This document shows, piece by piece, positions 11,013 through 22,539 of a stretch of DNA of 64,000 nt. The stretch is from Zarea fungicola (Eukaryota; Ascomycota; Sordariomycetes; Hypocreales; Cordycipitaceae). The notes below the pieces were generated by a model. The model saw nothing but the letters and a program-made list of their open reading frames with translations. It was not told where the DNA came from and did not search any database. The translations under genes were made by a program, and so were the position numbers. The stretch covers positions 1 through 64,000 of the forward strand of contig FWCC01000329.1 of the NCBI GenBank assembly GCA_900169235.1. The letters run 5' to 3'. Each line of letters opens with the position of its first letter. Position 1 is the stretch's first letter.

Positions 11013-11808
11013 AAGGGACCAAAGCACTTGCAGCGCAACAATCTTGGAAAAGCACACTTTTGTGTAGACGCTACATTATTGACTGGGTTAGGCGAATGAA
11101 AACTGTACGATACCCCTTTCCGACGAGGAACAGTGTAAAAGAGAGCTCCCAAAAAAGAACGATGTTGCTGAGTGGAACACGATGTGACGGATTTGCAGTA
11201 CATTGACTAGTATAGACTCAACACTTTCCGCACGGCAAGGTGGAGCGCAAGGCGAGATCAATCCTTGACGACTCTGTATTCCGAGCGGTATATCAATAAT
11301 TTCCCCGTCACTGGATGTCGAGCTTTCTACGCGGTGGGTTGAGGTAGTGGAAAGTAGAAGCTCGAAATATATGCTTGGCAGTAGCAACTTGCAGTCCGAA
11401 GCTATGAAGCCATTTCAGTTAGCATATGGCAGAGCTTCGGTACAGCAGGGCCTATTTCTTGATGCTGGCTTTGGCAATTCCCCAGTGATACATTTCTGTA
11501 TATTAACCCTGACGTATTTTCACAATACATGACAATATTTATCAAGACTCAATGTGATGGCGATTGTTCGTTGCTCGTTGCTCCCAAAGTGGCCATTGAC
11601 GGGAGGCGCGAAAAGAGTGGAACCACTTAAAGGAGCCTCCCCACGACACGCGCCCTACGCGTTTGTACAAGTTCTGTCCCAGGAAAACCAGCGGCTGCAT
11701 TTTCTTCTTGTATTTGCCACTTTACAATCAAGCTCATTCCTTTATCCTCACATCGAATTGCACCCATAGTGAAGCAGTGGAGGGAGCTCCAGCTACTCGT
11801 CTATAGCC
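11013..11808. other. intergenic: fen1 promoter
   Basis: No gene is supported between the Nup37-like stop and fen1. The right third carries cell-cycle-type boxes (annotated separately at 11607-11662), followed by a leader with few ATGs. Confidence 0.5.
11607..11662 (+). promoter_or_regulatory. SCB-like and MCB boxes in the fen1 promoter
   Basis: CGCGAAAA at 11607-11614 matches the SBF-type CNCGAAA box. ACGCG at 11648-11652 and ACGCGT at 11657-11662 match the MluI cell-cycle box bound by MBF. All three lie within 150-200 bp of the fen1 ATG. In yeasts MBF drives replication genes at G1/S, so S-phase expression of this gene is a reasonable inference. Confidence 0.5.
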
Positions 11809-13170
11809 ATGGGTATTAAACAGCTATTCCAGATCATCAAAGATGAAGCTCCCGATGCAATCAAAGAAGGCGAGATTAAGCAGCATTTTGGTCGCAAAGT
11901 TGCCATTGTACGTGCAATTTTTTCAATCTACACACGAAAGCCTTGTGCACAGGGCAATGAAGCTAACTCGAAGAAAACTCACTTGCAGGATGCATCAATG
12001 AGCATCTATAGCTTCCTCATTGCGGTGCGATCTGACGGCCAGCAGCTAATGAACGATACGGGCGAGACGACATCACATCTCATGGGCATGTTCTACCGCA
12101 CGCTGCGAATAGTGGACAATGGTATCAAGCCACTCTATGTCTTTGACGGTGCACCGCCGAAGCTCAAGTCGGGGGAGCTCGCCAAGCGTTTCCAGCGCAA
12201 GCAGACGGCGCAGGAAGGGCTCGAGGAGGCCAAGGAGACGGGCACCGCCGAGGAAATTGAGAAGTTTTCGCGACGCACCGTCCGAGTGACGCGCGAGCAC
12301 AATGCCGAGTGCCAGCGTCTGCTCAAGCTCATGGGCATCCCCTACATTATCGCACCGACCGAAGCGGAGGCGCAGTGCGCCGTGCTGGCCAAGGCAGAGA
12401 AAGTATACGCCGCGGCGAGCGAGGACATGGACACCCTATGCTTTGACTCGCCGGTTCTGTTGCGTCATCTGACGTTTAGCGAGCAGCGCAAGGAGCCCAT
12501 CCAGGCGATTCATCTTGACAAGGTTCTCGAGGGACTGAACATGGAGAGAAAACAGGTCTGCATACGATGGCCCTCCCCACCACCTCTCCAGGCTCAGCTG
12601 CTAGCGTTTTATGCTAACACCTTTTTTTCTTTTCTTTTTTTCTGGATATAGTTTGTTGATCTCTGTATCCTGCTCGGCTGCGATTATCTCGATCCCATTC
12701 CCAAAGTTGGCCCTACTACGGCCCTGAAACTGATTCGCGAATACGGCAGCCTGGAAAAGGTCGTTGAGGCCATGGAGAAGGACCCCAAGAAGAAGTATAT
12801 CATACCCGAAGACTGGCCTTACGAGGATGCGCGCGAGCTCTTCTTCAAGCCTGATGTACGACCGGCGGACGACCCGCTCTGCGATTTCAAGTGGGAGAAG
12901 CCCGACATGGAGGGGCTGGTGCAGTTTCTGGTGACAGAGAAGGGATTTTCGGAGGATCGTGTGCGCAGTGGCGGCGCGCGTCTGGAGAAGAACCTAAAGA
13001 GTTCCCAGCAGGCGCGCTTGGAGGGCTTCTTCAAGGTGATGCCCAAGACGGACGAGGAAAAGGCGGCGCTGAAACGGAAGCTGGATGTGAAGAATGAGGA
13101 GAAGAAGAAGAAGCAGAAGCAGGAGAAGAAGGATAAGGCGGCGAACAAGGGCAGGCCCAGGGGAGCATAA
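11809..13170 (+). CDS. fen1: flap endonuclease 1 (Fen1/Rad27)
   Basis: This is the structure-specific nuclease that removes 5' flaps during Okazaki-fragment maturation and long-patch base-excision repair in the nucleus. Exons are 11809-11907, 11989-12555 and 12652-13170, encoding 394 residues, the usual family length. The N domain carries Asp34 and Asp86. The I domain carries Glu158, Glu160, Asp179 and Asp181 (motifs EAEAQCA and EDMDTLCF), followed by LLGCDYLD, so the metal-binding set is complete. A PCNA-interacting box QARLEGFF lies near the C-terminus, ahead of a Lys-rich tail. Intron 1 (81 nt, phase 0) has no in-frame stop. Intron 2 (96 nt) starts with the less usual GTCTGC, ends ATATAG and terminates a read-through frame with its last three bases. 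Confidence 0.97.
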
Positions 13171-14746
13171 AGAAGTTGAGCAGCAAACATAACGGGTGTG
13201 GATTTTGTTTTGTTGGGATTTGCTATTACTATTACGTGGCGCAAAAAGGGTCAGGCATCTGAGGGGATAACTGAGGGAATATTATGTTTGTAGAGAAACT
13301 ACATTGAATTGTTACTTTTCCTGTATTGTAGCCTTGCATGCTATGTGTTTTGGTCTATGAGAGCATTCGCGTGTTGTCTTTGTTATGGACGACATTTATT
13401 GCACCGTCGCTCGTTTTGGGACGATACTACTGTGGTGTGTTTCGGCAAACTTGGTCTATGCTAAATAAACCCAAATATCTCTGTATACCACCATTAACTA
13501 AATCCCAGTAGCCGAGACTCTTGAGCCATGCCACCCCGTACTGCACATGGATTATCCTACCGCAAGCTGCGTGATGGTCAGCAGGCCCGGATCCGAGGTG
13601 GATTTACCGGACGTGCTTCCTAAACAGGCCCTTGACCGCCTGTCAGACGCCTTGAAATTAAAAAGGTCCCGGCCAGCCAGTAATACTATTGTACACATTA
13701 TATGGGATGTACTGTCTTTAATTGCACTCTAGCCCTGGCGCCGCGCGAGCCCATTTTTTTTTTTCTTTCTTCGCTTTGTTCTGTTCTCGTGGTTCTCGAA
13801 CGAGCCTCGGCTTGCGCCATGTGTCATGTTTGAATGGAACCCACTCATGGGAAGAATGACGCGGGTACACTAATCCTAACAAGCCCAGATGCAAGCCCCC
13901 CCATTAGCTGATGAGAGGGACGCTAATGATTCCAGGCAGTGGACGGTGCATCTTTCACATGCCTGAAGTAGCTTCTTTCATTCTCTGTACCAGAAGAGCC
14001 CCATGGTGGGGGAGCAACGCCGTTTCCGGGCGGGTGTCGCGCAGCAGGACAAGTGCTTCTGGCCACTCACAGTAACCATGTTACAATTCGCACTGCCACT
14101 GCCACAAACAGTGAGCAGGGAATGGGATTTGCATCACCAGAGAGCAAGCCAGGAATGCGTTGCTCACGGGATAAAGAAAGCTTACAAAAGCAGCACGGAC
14201 GCTGTTCAGCTAGACCAAGGACTCGATGATGCCCCCTCTGGTTTCGAGGCTGTTTTTACTGGCACTGTCTCAGCTGCGAATAGCAAGAACAACTACGGAT
14301 AGGCCAGTCGTCATTAAATCCCCCAAGTCCATTCATCGAAATGGGCTAGCCGTCAGTTAAAGTCCGATTTACTTGCCACGCTAGATACCCGCCCACTGCG
14401 CGCGGCCGCCGCCGTCATTAGTAGTTGCATGTGATTGACACAAGCAGCAGCCCGCCAGCTAAAAGCAACCAACTTTGGTAACAAGCCGAGTATCGGTTTA
14501 TCTGACCATCCTGGAGTGTAAGCTGGCCCCGTGGTGCTTGCGCCGAGTCTTTGCGTCTTGCCTTCTCCGTACCCCAGGTTTTAAACCTCCGCATTGCCCT
14601 CTTCACAAGCCACGGCTTTTCTTCCATCGATTGTTCTACAAAACCTTCCCGTCTCCCTTCCATCCCTCCTTTCTCTTTCTTGATTCTCATCACCCTTTCT
14701 CTCTATACCCGTGGCTTTCTCTCTCATACACAGCCAACCGACAATC
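13171..14746. other. intergenic between fen1 and the b5/acyl-CoA dehydrogenase gene
   Basis: I see no supported gene. The DNA holds short T-tracts, one CCTCGG hexamer (13805-13810; the fatty-acid-response core known from Aspergillus FarA/FarB, but a single copy far upstream is weak), and a CT-rich leader from about 14590 to 14740. Confidence 0.45.
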
Positions 14747-16454
14747 ATGTCAAAGACATTTACCGTCAGCGACGTCGCCACGCATAACAAGGCCGACAAC
14801 CTCTACATCATTGTCGATGGCGACGTCTATGACGTGACCAAGTTCCAAGAAGACCACCCCGGTGGCAAGAAGATTCTCCAGCGTGTTGGCGGCAAAGATG
14901 CCTCAAAGCAGTTCTGGAAGTATCACAACGAGGGCATCCTCAAGAAGTGGCACGACCGCCTGCACGTCGGCTCCCTCGACACCAAGCCCAAGCCGGCCGC
15001 CGCGCCCGAACCCGTCCCGGAGCCGTCCCCCAAGACGGTTGCTGCCACCCAGCGGGAGGTGACGAGCGCAAACTCGGATGAAGAGGACAATGCCGAGGCC
15101 CTCGAGCCCTTTGGCGCCCAGATCCCCTTTGGCGACCCCGGCTGGTATCAGAGCCAGCACTCCCCCTACTTCAACGAGACGCACGCCGCCCTCCGCGCCG
15201 AGATCCGCGAGTGGGTGGACAAGGATCTTGAGCCTTATGTCACCGAGTGGGACGAGGCCAAGCGCGTGCCCGAGGAGATTTACAAGGAGATGGGCCGCCG
15301 TGGCTACCTCGCCGGCCTGCTTGGTGTCAAATACCCGACTGAGTACGCCAGCGGTATCGGGTCGGTCGCCCCCGAGAAGTGGGATCTCTTCCACGAGATG
15401 CTCCTTACCGACGAGCTCTGCCGCACGGGCTCTGGCGGTTTCATCTGGAATCTGATTGGAGGCTACGGCATCGGCGCGCCGCCCGTGATGAAGTTTGGCA
15501 GCCAGGCCCTCAAGGATCGCGTCCTGCCCGGTTTACTAAGTGGCGACAAGCGCATCTGCCTGGCCATTACGGAGCCAGATGCCGGCTCCGATGTTGCCAA
15601 CCTGACCTGCGAGGCTAAACTTAGCGAGGACGGCAAGCACTTCATCGTCAACGGCGAGAAGAAGTGGATCACAAATGGTATCTGGGCCGACTACTTCACT
15701 ACCGCCGTCCGCACTGGTGGCCCCGGCATGAACGGCGTCAGTCTGCTGCTCATTGAGCGCGGCGAGGGTGTTAGCACCCGCCGCATGGACTGCCAGGGTG
15801 TATGGTCTTCTGGTACCACCTATATCACTTTTGAGGATGTCAAGGTCCCCGTTGAGAACTTGCTTGGCAAGAAGAACCAGGGGTTTCGAGGTATGTCATG
15901 CTATATGTATTCCCAGATGCACATCCCCTTGCCAGTGTTGTAAGACTAACTCAATTGCAGTCATCATGTCCAACTTCAACCACGAGCGCATCGGCATCAT
16001 CATCCAGTCCCTGCGCTTCTCCCGCGTTCTCTTCGAGGAGTCAGTCAAGTACGCCAACAAGCGCCGCACGTTTGGTAAGAAGCTCATTGACCACCCCGTC
16101 ATCCGCATGAAGCTCGCCCACATGGCGCGCCAGATTGAGGCCTCGTACAACTGGCTCGAGAATGTTGTCTACCAATGCGAGAAGATGCCCGATACCGAGG
16201 CCATGCTGCGTCTCGGTGGGCCAATTGCCGGTCTCAAAGCTCAGTCCACCCTCACCTTTGAGTTTTGCGCCCGTGAGGCCAGCCAGATCTTTGGCGGCCT
16301 GTCGTACTCCCGGGGCGGCCAGGGCGCGAAGGTCGAGCGCCTGTACCGTGATGTGCGCGCGTATGCCATTCCCGGCGGCAGCGAGGAGATTATGCTGGAT
16401 CTAAGCATGAGGCAGAGCATGCGTGTGGCCAAGGCCATGGGCATGAAGCTGTAA
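14747..16454 (+). CDS. cytochrome b5 / acyl-CoA dehydrogenase fusion
   Basis: This fungal fusion enzyme has an N-terminal haem-binding cytochrome b5 domain (residues about 5-78; axial His in HPGG at 37-40 and probably His60) joined by a Pro/Ala/Glu linker to a flavin acyl-CoA dehydrogenase. The dehydrogenase part shows ITEPDAGSD for FAD and substrate binding, the middle beta domain, and the C-terminal helical domain with RRTFGKKL and an Arg-Asp-Val-Arg segment. Exons are 14747-15890 and 15961-16454 (intron 70 nt, phase 1, branch CTAAC), giving 545 residues. The usual catalytic Glu position of MCAD-type enzymes (YEGT) reads IPGGSEE, while HERIG near residue 390 lines up with the Glu used by isovaleryl/long-chain dehydrogenases. 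I therefore infer the relocated catalytic base. The substrate is unknown; it probably oxidises a branched or long acyl-CoA. ATG 14747 starts the b5 domain; an upstream in-frame GTG is ignored. Confidence 0.9.
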
Positions 16455-17401
16455 ATGATGCGAGACGAAAAAGTTTTTATATCATGATTATTCTTCTTTT
16501 TACTATGGTTATAAAGACCTCGGACAGTCAACAATTAGGCGTATAGAATTGGCGGCATTGTGACAAAGATAATTGTCGAGTATGTATGATTAACATGTAT
16601 CTATTTGGGGCAAGCAATTTTCAGATTTTTTTTCCCCTTTGATGTTGCCTATTCCCGATGGAATTGATAGATTTTGCACAGGAATATAATAAGACAGTCA
16701 TTCGACCTGGCACCTGGGTCCATGCGATGCTGACGACAAGGTTGTGAGCTGACCACCCTCCAGATAAATTCATCAACAGTAACCACATGGAAACCTAGAT
16801 TAACCATGGGACTATTGGGAACATTCCACGAGAAAAAGTCTAATTAAAAGAATTTTCTTTCGCTTGTAAATTGTTAATGGCCAGGCTGCGTCTTCACCTT
16901 CCGACGAGCGTCAACCCCGCGTTCACGTGACCAATTGGCCGAATTACTTGCTAGGTGCTGCCAGGCCTGTCAGGCCATCGGTTCCAATAGTCGTTCCAAC
17001 TAGCGTTACGCCTGGAACCTTCCTCCAGAGCAAACATCTTACCACAACCTCCCCTTCACCACACTTCATCTAGGACCAATTCTCGCACCAACACACGGCT
17101 TTCCTGCACCTGCGCCGCCGACCTCGCAAAGAAGAATCGCTTCCGATCATCTTCTTTCCTCAATTAGACAATTTCCCTCTCTTTTGAAGGACGCTCGCGC
17201 TTGCCCTTTTTTCCCACATTCGAAGTGGGAAAGCCAAAAAAAATTACATCAACCTCCCTTCAAACACGCGCGCTCCAGACAACCGTATCCACGTACGAGG
17301 GCCGAATCCATTCCGATTTGGGCTTGCCATCATATCTGCACGATTTTTCTTCCCATAACCATTGATATATCATATACTGCACGCCGGCAGCACACGGCAC
17401 G
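16455..17401. other. intergenic: 3' region of the dehydrogenase gene and dhh1 promoter
   Basis: No gene is supported. TCACGTGA at 16923-16930 is a perfect E-box palindrome directly followed by CCAATTGG, about 470 bp before the dhh1 ATG. The rest of the right half is a C/T-rich leader. Confidence 0.5.
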
Positions 17402-19084
17402 ATGACAGATCAATTAGTGGATAAGCTGAGAAGCACCCAGATCAGGTCCGATCCTACCTGACCCATGCAGCCCGATCGCCCGCAGCTCCGACTAACATCT
17501 TCTCCAATGATACAGCAGCGACAGTTCTTCTCCTGCGTCCGGTGAAGACTGGAAGAAGAATTTGAAGCTCCCCGCCAAGGATAACAGACAACAAACAGAG
17601 GTTCGTTCCGCGGATGCCTCACCGAGCAAACACAATGAAACCTGTTGCCCACTTGCACGTGAACAGCTCTACTAACAATCGGAACTGTATAGGATGTCAC
17701 CAACACAAAAGGCCTCGAGTTTGAAAACTTTGCGCTGAAGAGAGACCTTCTCATGGGTATTTTTGAAGCCGGCTTCGAGAAGCCATCTCCAATTCAAGAA
17801 GAGGCCATCCCTGTCGCCTTGACTGGACGCGACGTCCTCGCCCGAGCAAAGAATGGCACCGGCAAGACGGCTGCCTTTGTTATTCCCGCCCTCGAACGCA
17901 TCAACCCCAAAGTTAACAAGATTCAATGTCTCATTCTCGTCCCCACCAGAGAACTTGCAATGCAGACCTCGCAGGTCTGCAAAACGCTCGGCAAGCATCT
18001 GGGCATCAACGTCATGGTCACAACTGGTGGTACCGGCCTTCGCGATGATATTCTTCGTCTCCAAGAACCCGTCCATGTCGTCGTAGGAACCCCCGGCCGT
18101 ATCCTCGATTTGGCAGGAAAGAATGTTGCGGATCTGAGCGAATGCCCAATGTTCATCATGGACGAGGCTGACAAGCTCTTGTCTGCCGAGTTTACTCCTA
18201 CCATTGAGCAGCTCCTTCAGTTCCACCCTAAAGATCGCCAGGTTATGCTCTTCTCCGCCACCTTTCCTCTATCCGTCAAGGACTTTTCCGACCGCAACAT
18301 GACCAGCCCTTACGAAATCAATCTTATGGATGAACTCACCCTCCGCGGTATCACGCAGTACTACGCCTTCGTCGAAGAGAAACAAAAGGTTCATTGTTTA
18401 AACACCCTCTTCTCAAAGCTTCAGATCAACCAGTCCATTATCTTCTGCAACTCTACCAATCGTGTCGAGCTACTTGCCAAGAAAATCACTGAGCTCGGCT
18501 ATTCGTGCTTTTACAGTCACGCGCGCATGCAGCAGATGGCTCGTAACCGCGTCTTCCACGATTTCCGCAACGGCGTCTGCCGTAACCTTGTTTGCTCTGA
18601 CCTTTTGACCCGTGGTATCGATATCCAGGCAGTCAATGTTGTCATCAACTTTGATTTCCCCAAGAATGCCGAAACATACCTCCACAGAATTGGTCGATCC
18701 GGTCGTTATGGCCATCTTGGTCTTGCTATCAACCTCATCAATTGGGAAGACCGCTTTAACCTCTACAACATTGAGCGTGATCTTGGCACCGAAATCCAGC
18801 CTATTCCTGCCAGCATTGACAAGAGTCTTTACGTCTACGAGAACCCAGAGAGCATTCCTCGACCTGTTTCCAACCTTCCTAATAACCTCCCACAAAACCC
18901 AGGCCAGGCCCTACCACCCCAGCAGCCCCAGCAGCAACAGGGTAACTGGCAAACGCAGAGCCAGCATAATGGCAACTACAACAACCGGGGACGCGGACGC
19001 GGTCGAGGTGGCTATCGTGGCCGTGGCGGCGGCAGTGGTGGTCCCGGTCGCAGCCGCGGCCCGCCAGCCCAAATTCAAAACTAA
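17402..19084 (+). CDS. dhh1: DEAD-box RNA helicase Dhh1/DDX6
   Basis: Dhh1 promotes decapping and translational repression of mRNAs in P-bodies. Exons are 17402-17445, 17516-17600 and 17693-19084, encoding 506 residues. Visible motifs are the Q motif (GFEKPSPIQ, from about residue 70), Walker A AKNGTGKT (95-102), PTREL, DEAD (200-203), SAT (231-233) and HRIGRSGR (374-381). The C-terminal tail is Pro/Gln-rich and then RGG-rich, suited to RNA binding and condensate formation. The first intron donor (GTCCGA) is weak, but the phase and the encoded GEDWKKNLK block match the family N-terminus. The second intron is GTTCGT to TATAG, with branch CTAAC. ATG 17402 is the first ATG that leads into this block. 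Confidence 0.93.
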
Positions 19085-20957
19085 ACCTCCAACCACTCAA
19101 ATATAATTGATAGTGGGCAATGGAGCCGGCGTTTTCTTCTTCTCCTTTTTTTATAGGGATTTGCATTTGGAGCATCAGCAAGCTGTTGTTTGCATGTTTT
19201 GCTCTCATTTTTTTTATGTTTATGTTCTTTTATTGGGGTGCGGGAAAGAACTACATGGCCATGTTGGATTGTACAATATTGGCACGATCTCTTTTGGCGA
19301 ATGGACGGAACCGGCGAACTTGGGCTGCATTGCTTATGAACCTGCGACTGATTACAGCTCAGATGGGGCGATTTCATTGCGCGCAAGACATTGCACAACA
19401 ACTGCGCTTTAATTCATTGGCACTGTGTAATAGATGTCGAACATTTTGTGGATAGGCCCTCACGAAAGGGCAATTGTCGGTAGCACCTTTGGCTGCTACA
19501 CGACTGGAGAGAAACCAGGCAGTTGGTGGGCAACAAGCAGAATTGCCTATTGCAGCAGGCTCAGATTTGACGAGCTTTTGTGCATGGCTATGCCGGGATT
19601 GAAGTCTATAAGACTTTTTTTATTGAAACGGCGGTTTCTTTCTTTTTGACTCTAAACACATTTGTCTTGCGTGTTACTGACACTTGATTTTGGGATTGGC
19701 ATTGGTTTATGGAGGCTGTGAGCTGGCAAAGGATGGACGGTCGTGGGCAAGGTACCTTTTTTTTTTATGATATCACTTACGTTTAACGGATAGGCTATGA
19801 GGGAGTTGGCAAAGAAGACGGATTGTTGAACAAGTCGTCTAAAATTTACAAAAGGTATTCTGGAAGAAGCAAGAGTGGATGGGCCGACAAGGTAGTTGGC
19901 TTTTGTGCTTGCGGAGGAGGGAAAATGAAGGCGAAATACCCGATATGAAGGAAGAGAGGTGAGAGTTAGGAGAGGAACAAGACAAAAACAAACGAAAAAA
20001 AGGGTAAGGGGCATTAGTTACTGCCTGCGAATATTCGGTGGACTGGTTTCCAAATTGACAGCTTGTGTCAATGAAGGGAATTGGCCTAGCGGCGAATATA
20101 AGGTAATTGAACGACACACTAGACAATAAAAAAAGGAGAGCAGTTTGCCCTCCTCCCCCTTTCCAATATTGGACCAATAAATCTACTGCATGTGATACGA
20201 AAATAACATGTCTGAACCTCTGCAGCGTCATGAACCATAGCTTGGCAAAACAGTGATGGGCTCACCAAACCCCCTCGCGAAGAAGGGCACAGAAGAGAAC
20301 AGTGGAAGATTCAGTCTTCGGATGGAATGAGAGTTGAATGGCATAGAAGAAGATGGCCGAAACAACCCAATTTTAGTCCGGGTAGTTCTACGGTCACACT
20401 ACAATGCGCTCAACAGGCCTGAACAGGACGGAGTGACGAGGCATGAGGACAGGGCACATTTGACTCCCTGGTACAAGTCTCGACACAGTCCAGAACAGTT
20501 TGAGCCCTGCGGCACGCTGGCAGCGTCACTGCGCATGCGAGAGATGGCGACGATGTGTCGCTGCTTCTGGTCGGGTAATGATGAGGAGTAGGATGGACAG
20601 TCTAGGTTTTTCCCTCTGTTGAGAGAGCTGGTAATAATGTACTGATACGGGGCCGCCTTTTTGTGCTGACCTAATCCTGTCTGATAAAGTTGTCGCCTCG
20701 CTTCAAAGTCCGACTGCTGCATGCGCATATTTTAGAAACTTTGACGGAGGCATTGACGAGAGTGTCTCTATATCCTTTTCTCCCAAGTGCACATTTCTTG
20801 TATTCGTGGGCGTTTACAAGCACCGTTACACTTGCACCGGCTTTGCGCCTATAAGACAAGGGACCCACTCTCAGACACAATTCCTTTCAGTCTGTACTTA
20901 CCTGACGGTGGAGCATCTCAAATCTGGGCTGCTACTGGTAGACTGAAGCGAAGTACC

Positions 20958-20997
20958 GCACGTGACTATCACGAACCTCCAACCCCACCATTAGGGT
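20958..20997 (+). promoter_or_regulatory. Cbf1-type E-box plus Tbf1-like TTAGGGT in rpl4 promoter
   Basis: On the minus strand the E-box reads GTCACGTG, a full match to the Cbf1 consensus RTCACRTG (core CACGTG at 20959-20964). TTAGGGT follows at 20991-20997 and matches the core bound by Tbf1-type Myb proteins. In Candida albicans, Cbf1 and Tbf1 act together on ribosomal-protein genes. Their presence here as a pair about 250-285 bp upstream of an RP start codon suggests the same control. This is inferred from motifs only. Confidence 0.5.
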
Positions 20998-21135
20998 CAA
21001 TGGCCCACCAAACAGCAAAAAAATGGGCAGTGTGTGGGAAAAAATTGGTGTGTGGTAAATTTATCTTGTGGTGCCCCGTTGGTCAAAAGTCTCTTGTTCT
21101 GCATCACCAAATTTCAAGCCGCTCGACGTGCAAAG

Positions 21136-21219
21136 GTACGGCCGCCCGACTCACGCAAGAGGAGAGCAATAGAAGGATTCCTCCTGTTCAATACTAACAA
21201 AAAATTTGTCCTTGTTCAG
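21136..21219 (+). other. probable 5'-UTR intron of rpl4
   Basis: AAG is followed by GTACGG at 21136. A textbook branch site TACTAAC lies at about 21192-21198, and a T-rich tract ends in TTCAG at 21219. That leaves 24 nt of leader before the ATG. Leader introns are common in fungal ribosomal-protein genes. Confidence 0.6.
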
Positions 21220-21243
21220 GTTCTAGTCCTAAACTATTTCGCA

Positions 21244-22539
21244 ATGGCTTCGCGACCTACCGTCTCCATCATTGGCAAAGATGGTGCTCCCACCGGAGCT
21301 ACCCACGCCATTCCCGCCGTCTTCTCGAGCCCTATCCGTCCTGATATCGTTCAGAAGGTGCACACCGGCATGGCCAAGAACAAGCGCCAGCCCTACTCCG
21401 TGAGCGAGAAGGCCGGTCACCAGACCTCTGCTGAGTCTTGGGGAACCGGTTAGTCTTGTCCAATCCGAATGTTACTTTTGGGAGGAAGGGTCAAAGGAGA
21501 ACTGGAATCGAACGAAAAGCCACAAGCATAAAACGGCGAGAATGGGACGAATGACCTGCCGAGAAATAAATATCTCCGCCGATGCTATGGCTAGACGATT
21601 GAAACCAGTATCTCGAATTGCTCCCAAAAAACACAGATCTCGAAAATCGTTACATATAAGCCAAAACTAACACACACAACTATAGGTCGTGCTGTTGCCC
21701 GTATCCCCCGTGTCTCTGGTTCTGGTACTCACCGTGCTGGTCAGGCCGCCTTCGGTAACATGTGCCGCTCCGGCCGCATGTTCGCCCCTACCAAGATCTG
21801 GCGCAAGTGGCACGTCAAGATCAACCAGGGCCAGAAGCGCTACGCCACCTGCTCCGCCCTGGCCGCTTCCGCCGTCGCTCCTCTACTGATGGCTCGCGGT
21901 CACCAGATCATGACCGTTGCTGAGGTTCCCCTCGTTGTCGACTCCGAGGTCATTGGCGCTGATGCCGCCGTCAAGACCGCCACCGCCACCGCCCTTCTCC
22001 GCGCTGTCGGTGCCGGTGCCGATCTCGACAAGGTCAAGGGCTCCAAGAAGCTCCGCGCCGGCAAGGGCAAGCTCCGTGGCCGCCGCCACCGCCAGCGTCG
22101 CGGTCCCCTCGTCGTCTACAACCCGTCCACCGATGGTAAGGACCTGATCCAGGGCTTCCGCAACATCCCCGGTGTCGAGACCTGCCCCGTCGACGCCCTC
22201 AACCTCCTCCAGCTCGCCCCCGGTGGCCATCTCGGTCGCTTCGTTGTCTGGACCTCGGACGCCTTCAAGGCCCTCGACGACATCTACGGCTCCACCACCG
22301 AGGCCTCCAGCCACAAGCGCGACTTCTTCCTGCCTTCCAACGTTGTCTCTCAGTCTGATCTCTCTCGCCTGATCAACTCGAGCGAAATCCAGAGCTCCAT
22401 CAACGCCCCCAAGGGCGATGCCACCACCAAGCGCGGCTCTGTCCAGAAGAAGAACCCGCTCCGCAACAAGCAGGTCATGCTCCGTCTCAACCCCTACGCT
22501 TCTGTCTTCGCCAAGGAGTCCCAGAAGAGCCAGCAGTAA
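21244..22539 (+). CDS. rpl4: 60S ribosomal protein L4 (uL4)
   Basis: This is a structural protein of the large cytosolic ribosomal subunit; its long basic loop lines the exit tunnel. Exons are 21244-21448 and 21686-22539 (phase 1), encoding 352 residues. Recognition rests on the N-terminus MASRPTVSI, the [22 protein letters not shown] loop, [13 protein letters not shown] and [16 protein letters not shown] near the end. The codon choice is strongly C-biased, as expected for very high expression. The coding intron is long for this window (237 nt; GTTAGT, branch CTAAC, TATAG) and has an early in-frame stop, so retention would truncate the protein at about residue 70. I found no clear snoRNA boxes in it. 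Confidence 0.97.

Larger units (their letters stand above)
19085..21243. other. intergenic: dhh1 3' region and rpl4 promoter with 5'-UTR intron
   Basis: No gene is supported; open frames are short and overlap on both strands. The left part is T-rich 3' UTR-like sequence. The right end contains the rpl4 control sites (20958-20997) and a leader intron (21136-21219), annotated separately. Confidence 0.5.

Noticed and set aside
12556..12651. Possible short Fen1 isoform ending in intron 2
   Set aside because: The frame ends only because the acceptor itself forms TAG. The next exon continues the conserved Fen1 core ([10 protein letters not shown]), so the intron is real.
13805..13810. CCTCGG fatty-acid response core upstream of the acyl-CoA dehydrogenase fusion
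   Set aside because: A single hexamer 940 bp from the start codon is expected by chance; no second copy was seen near the promoter.
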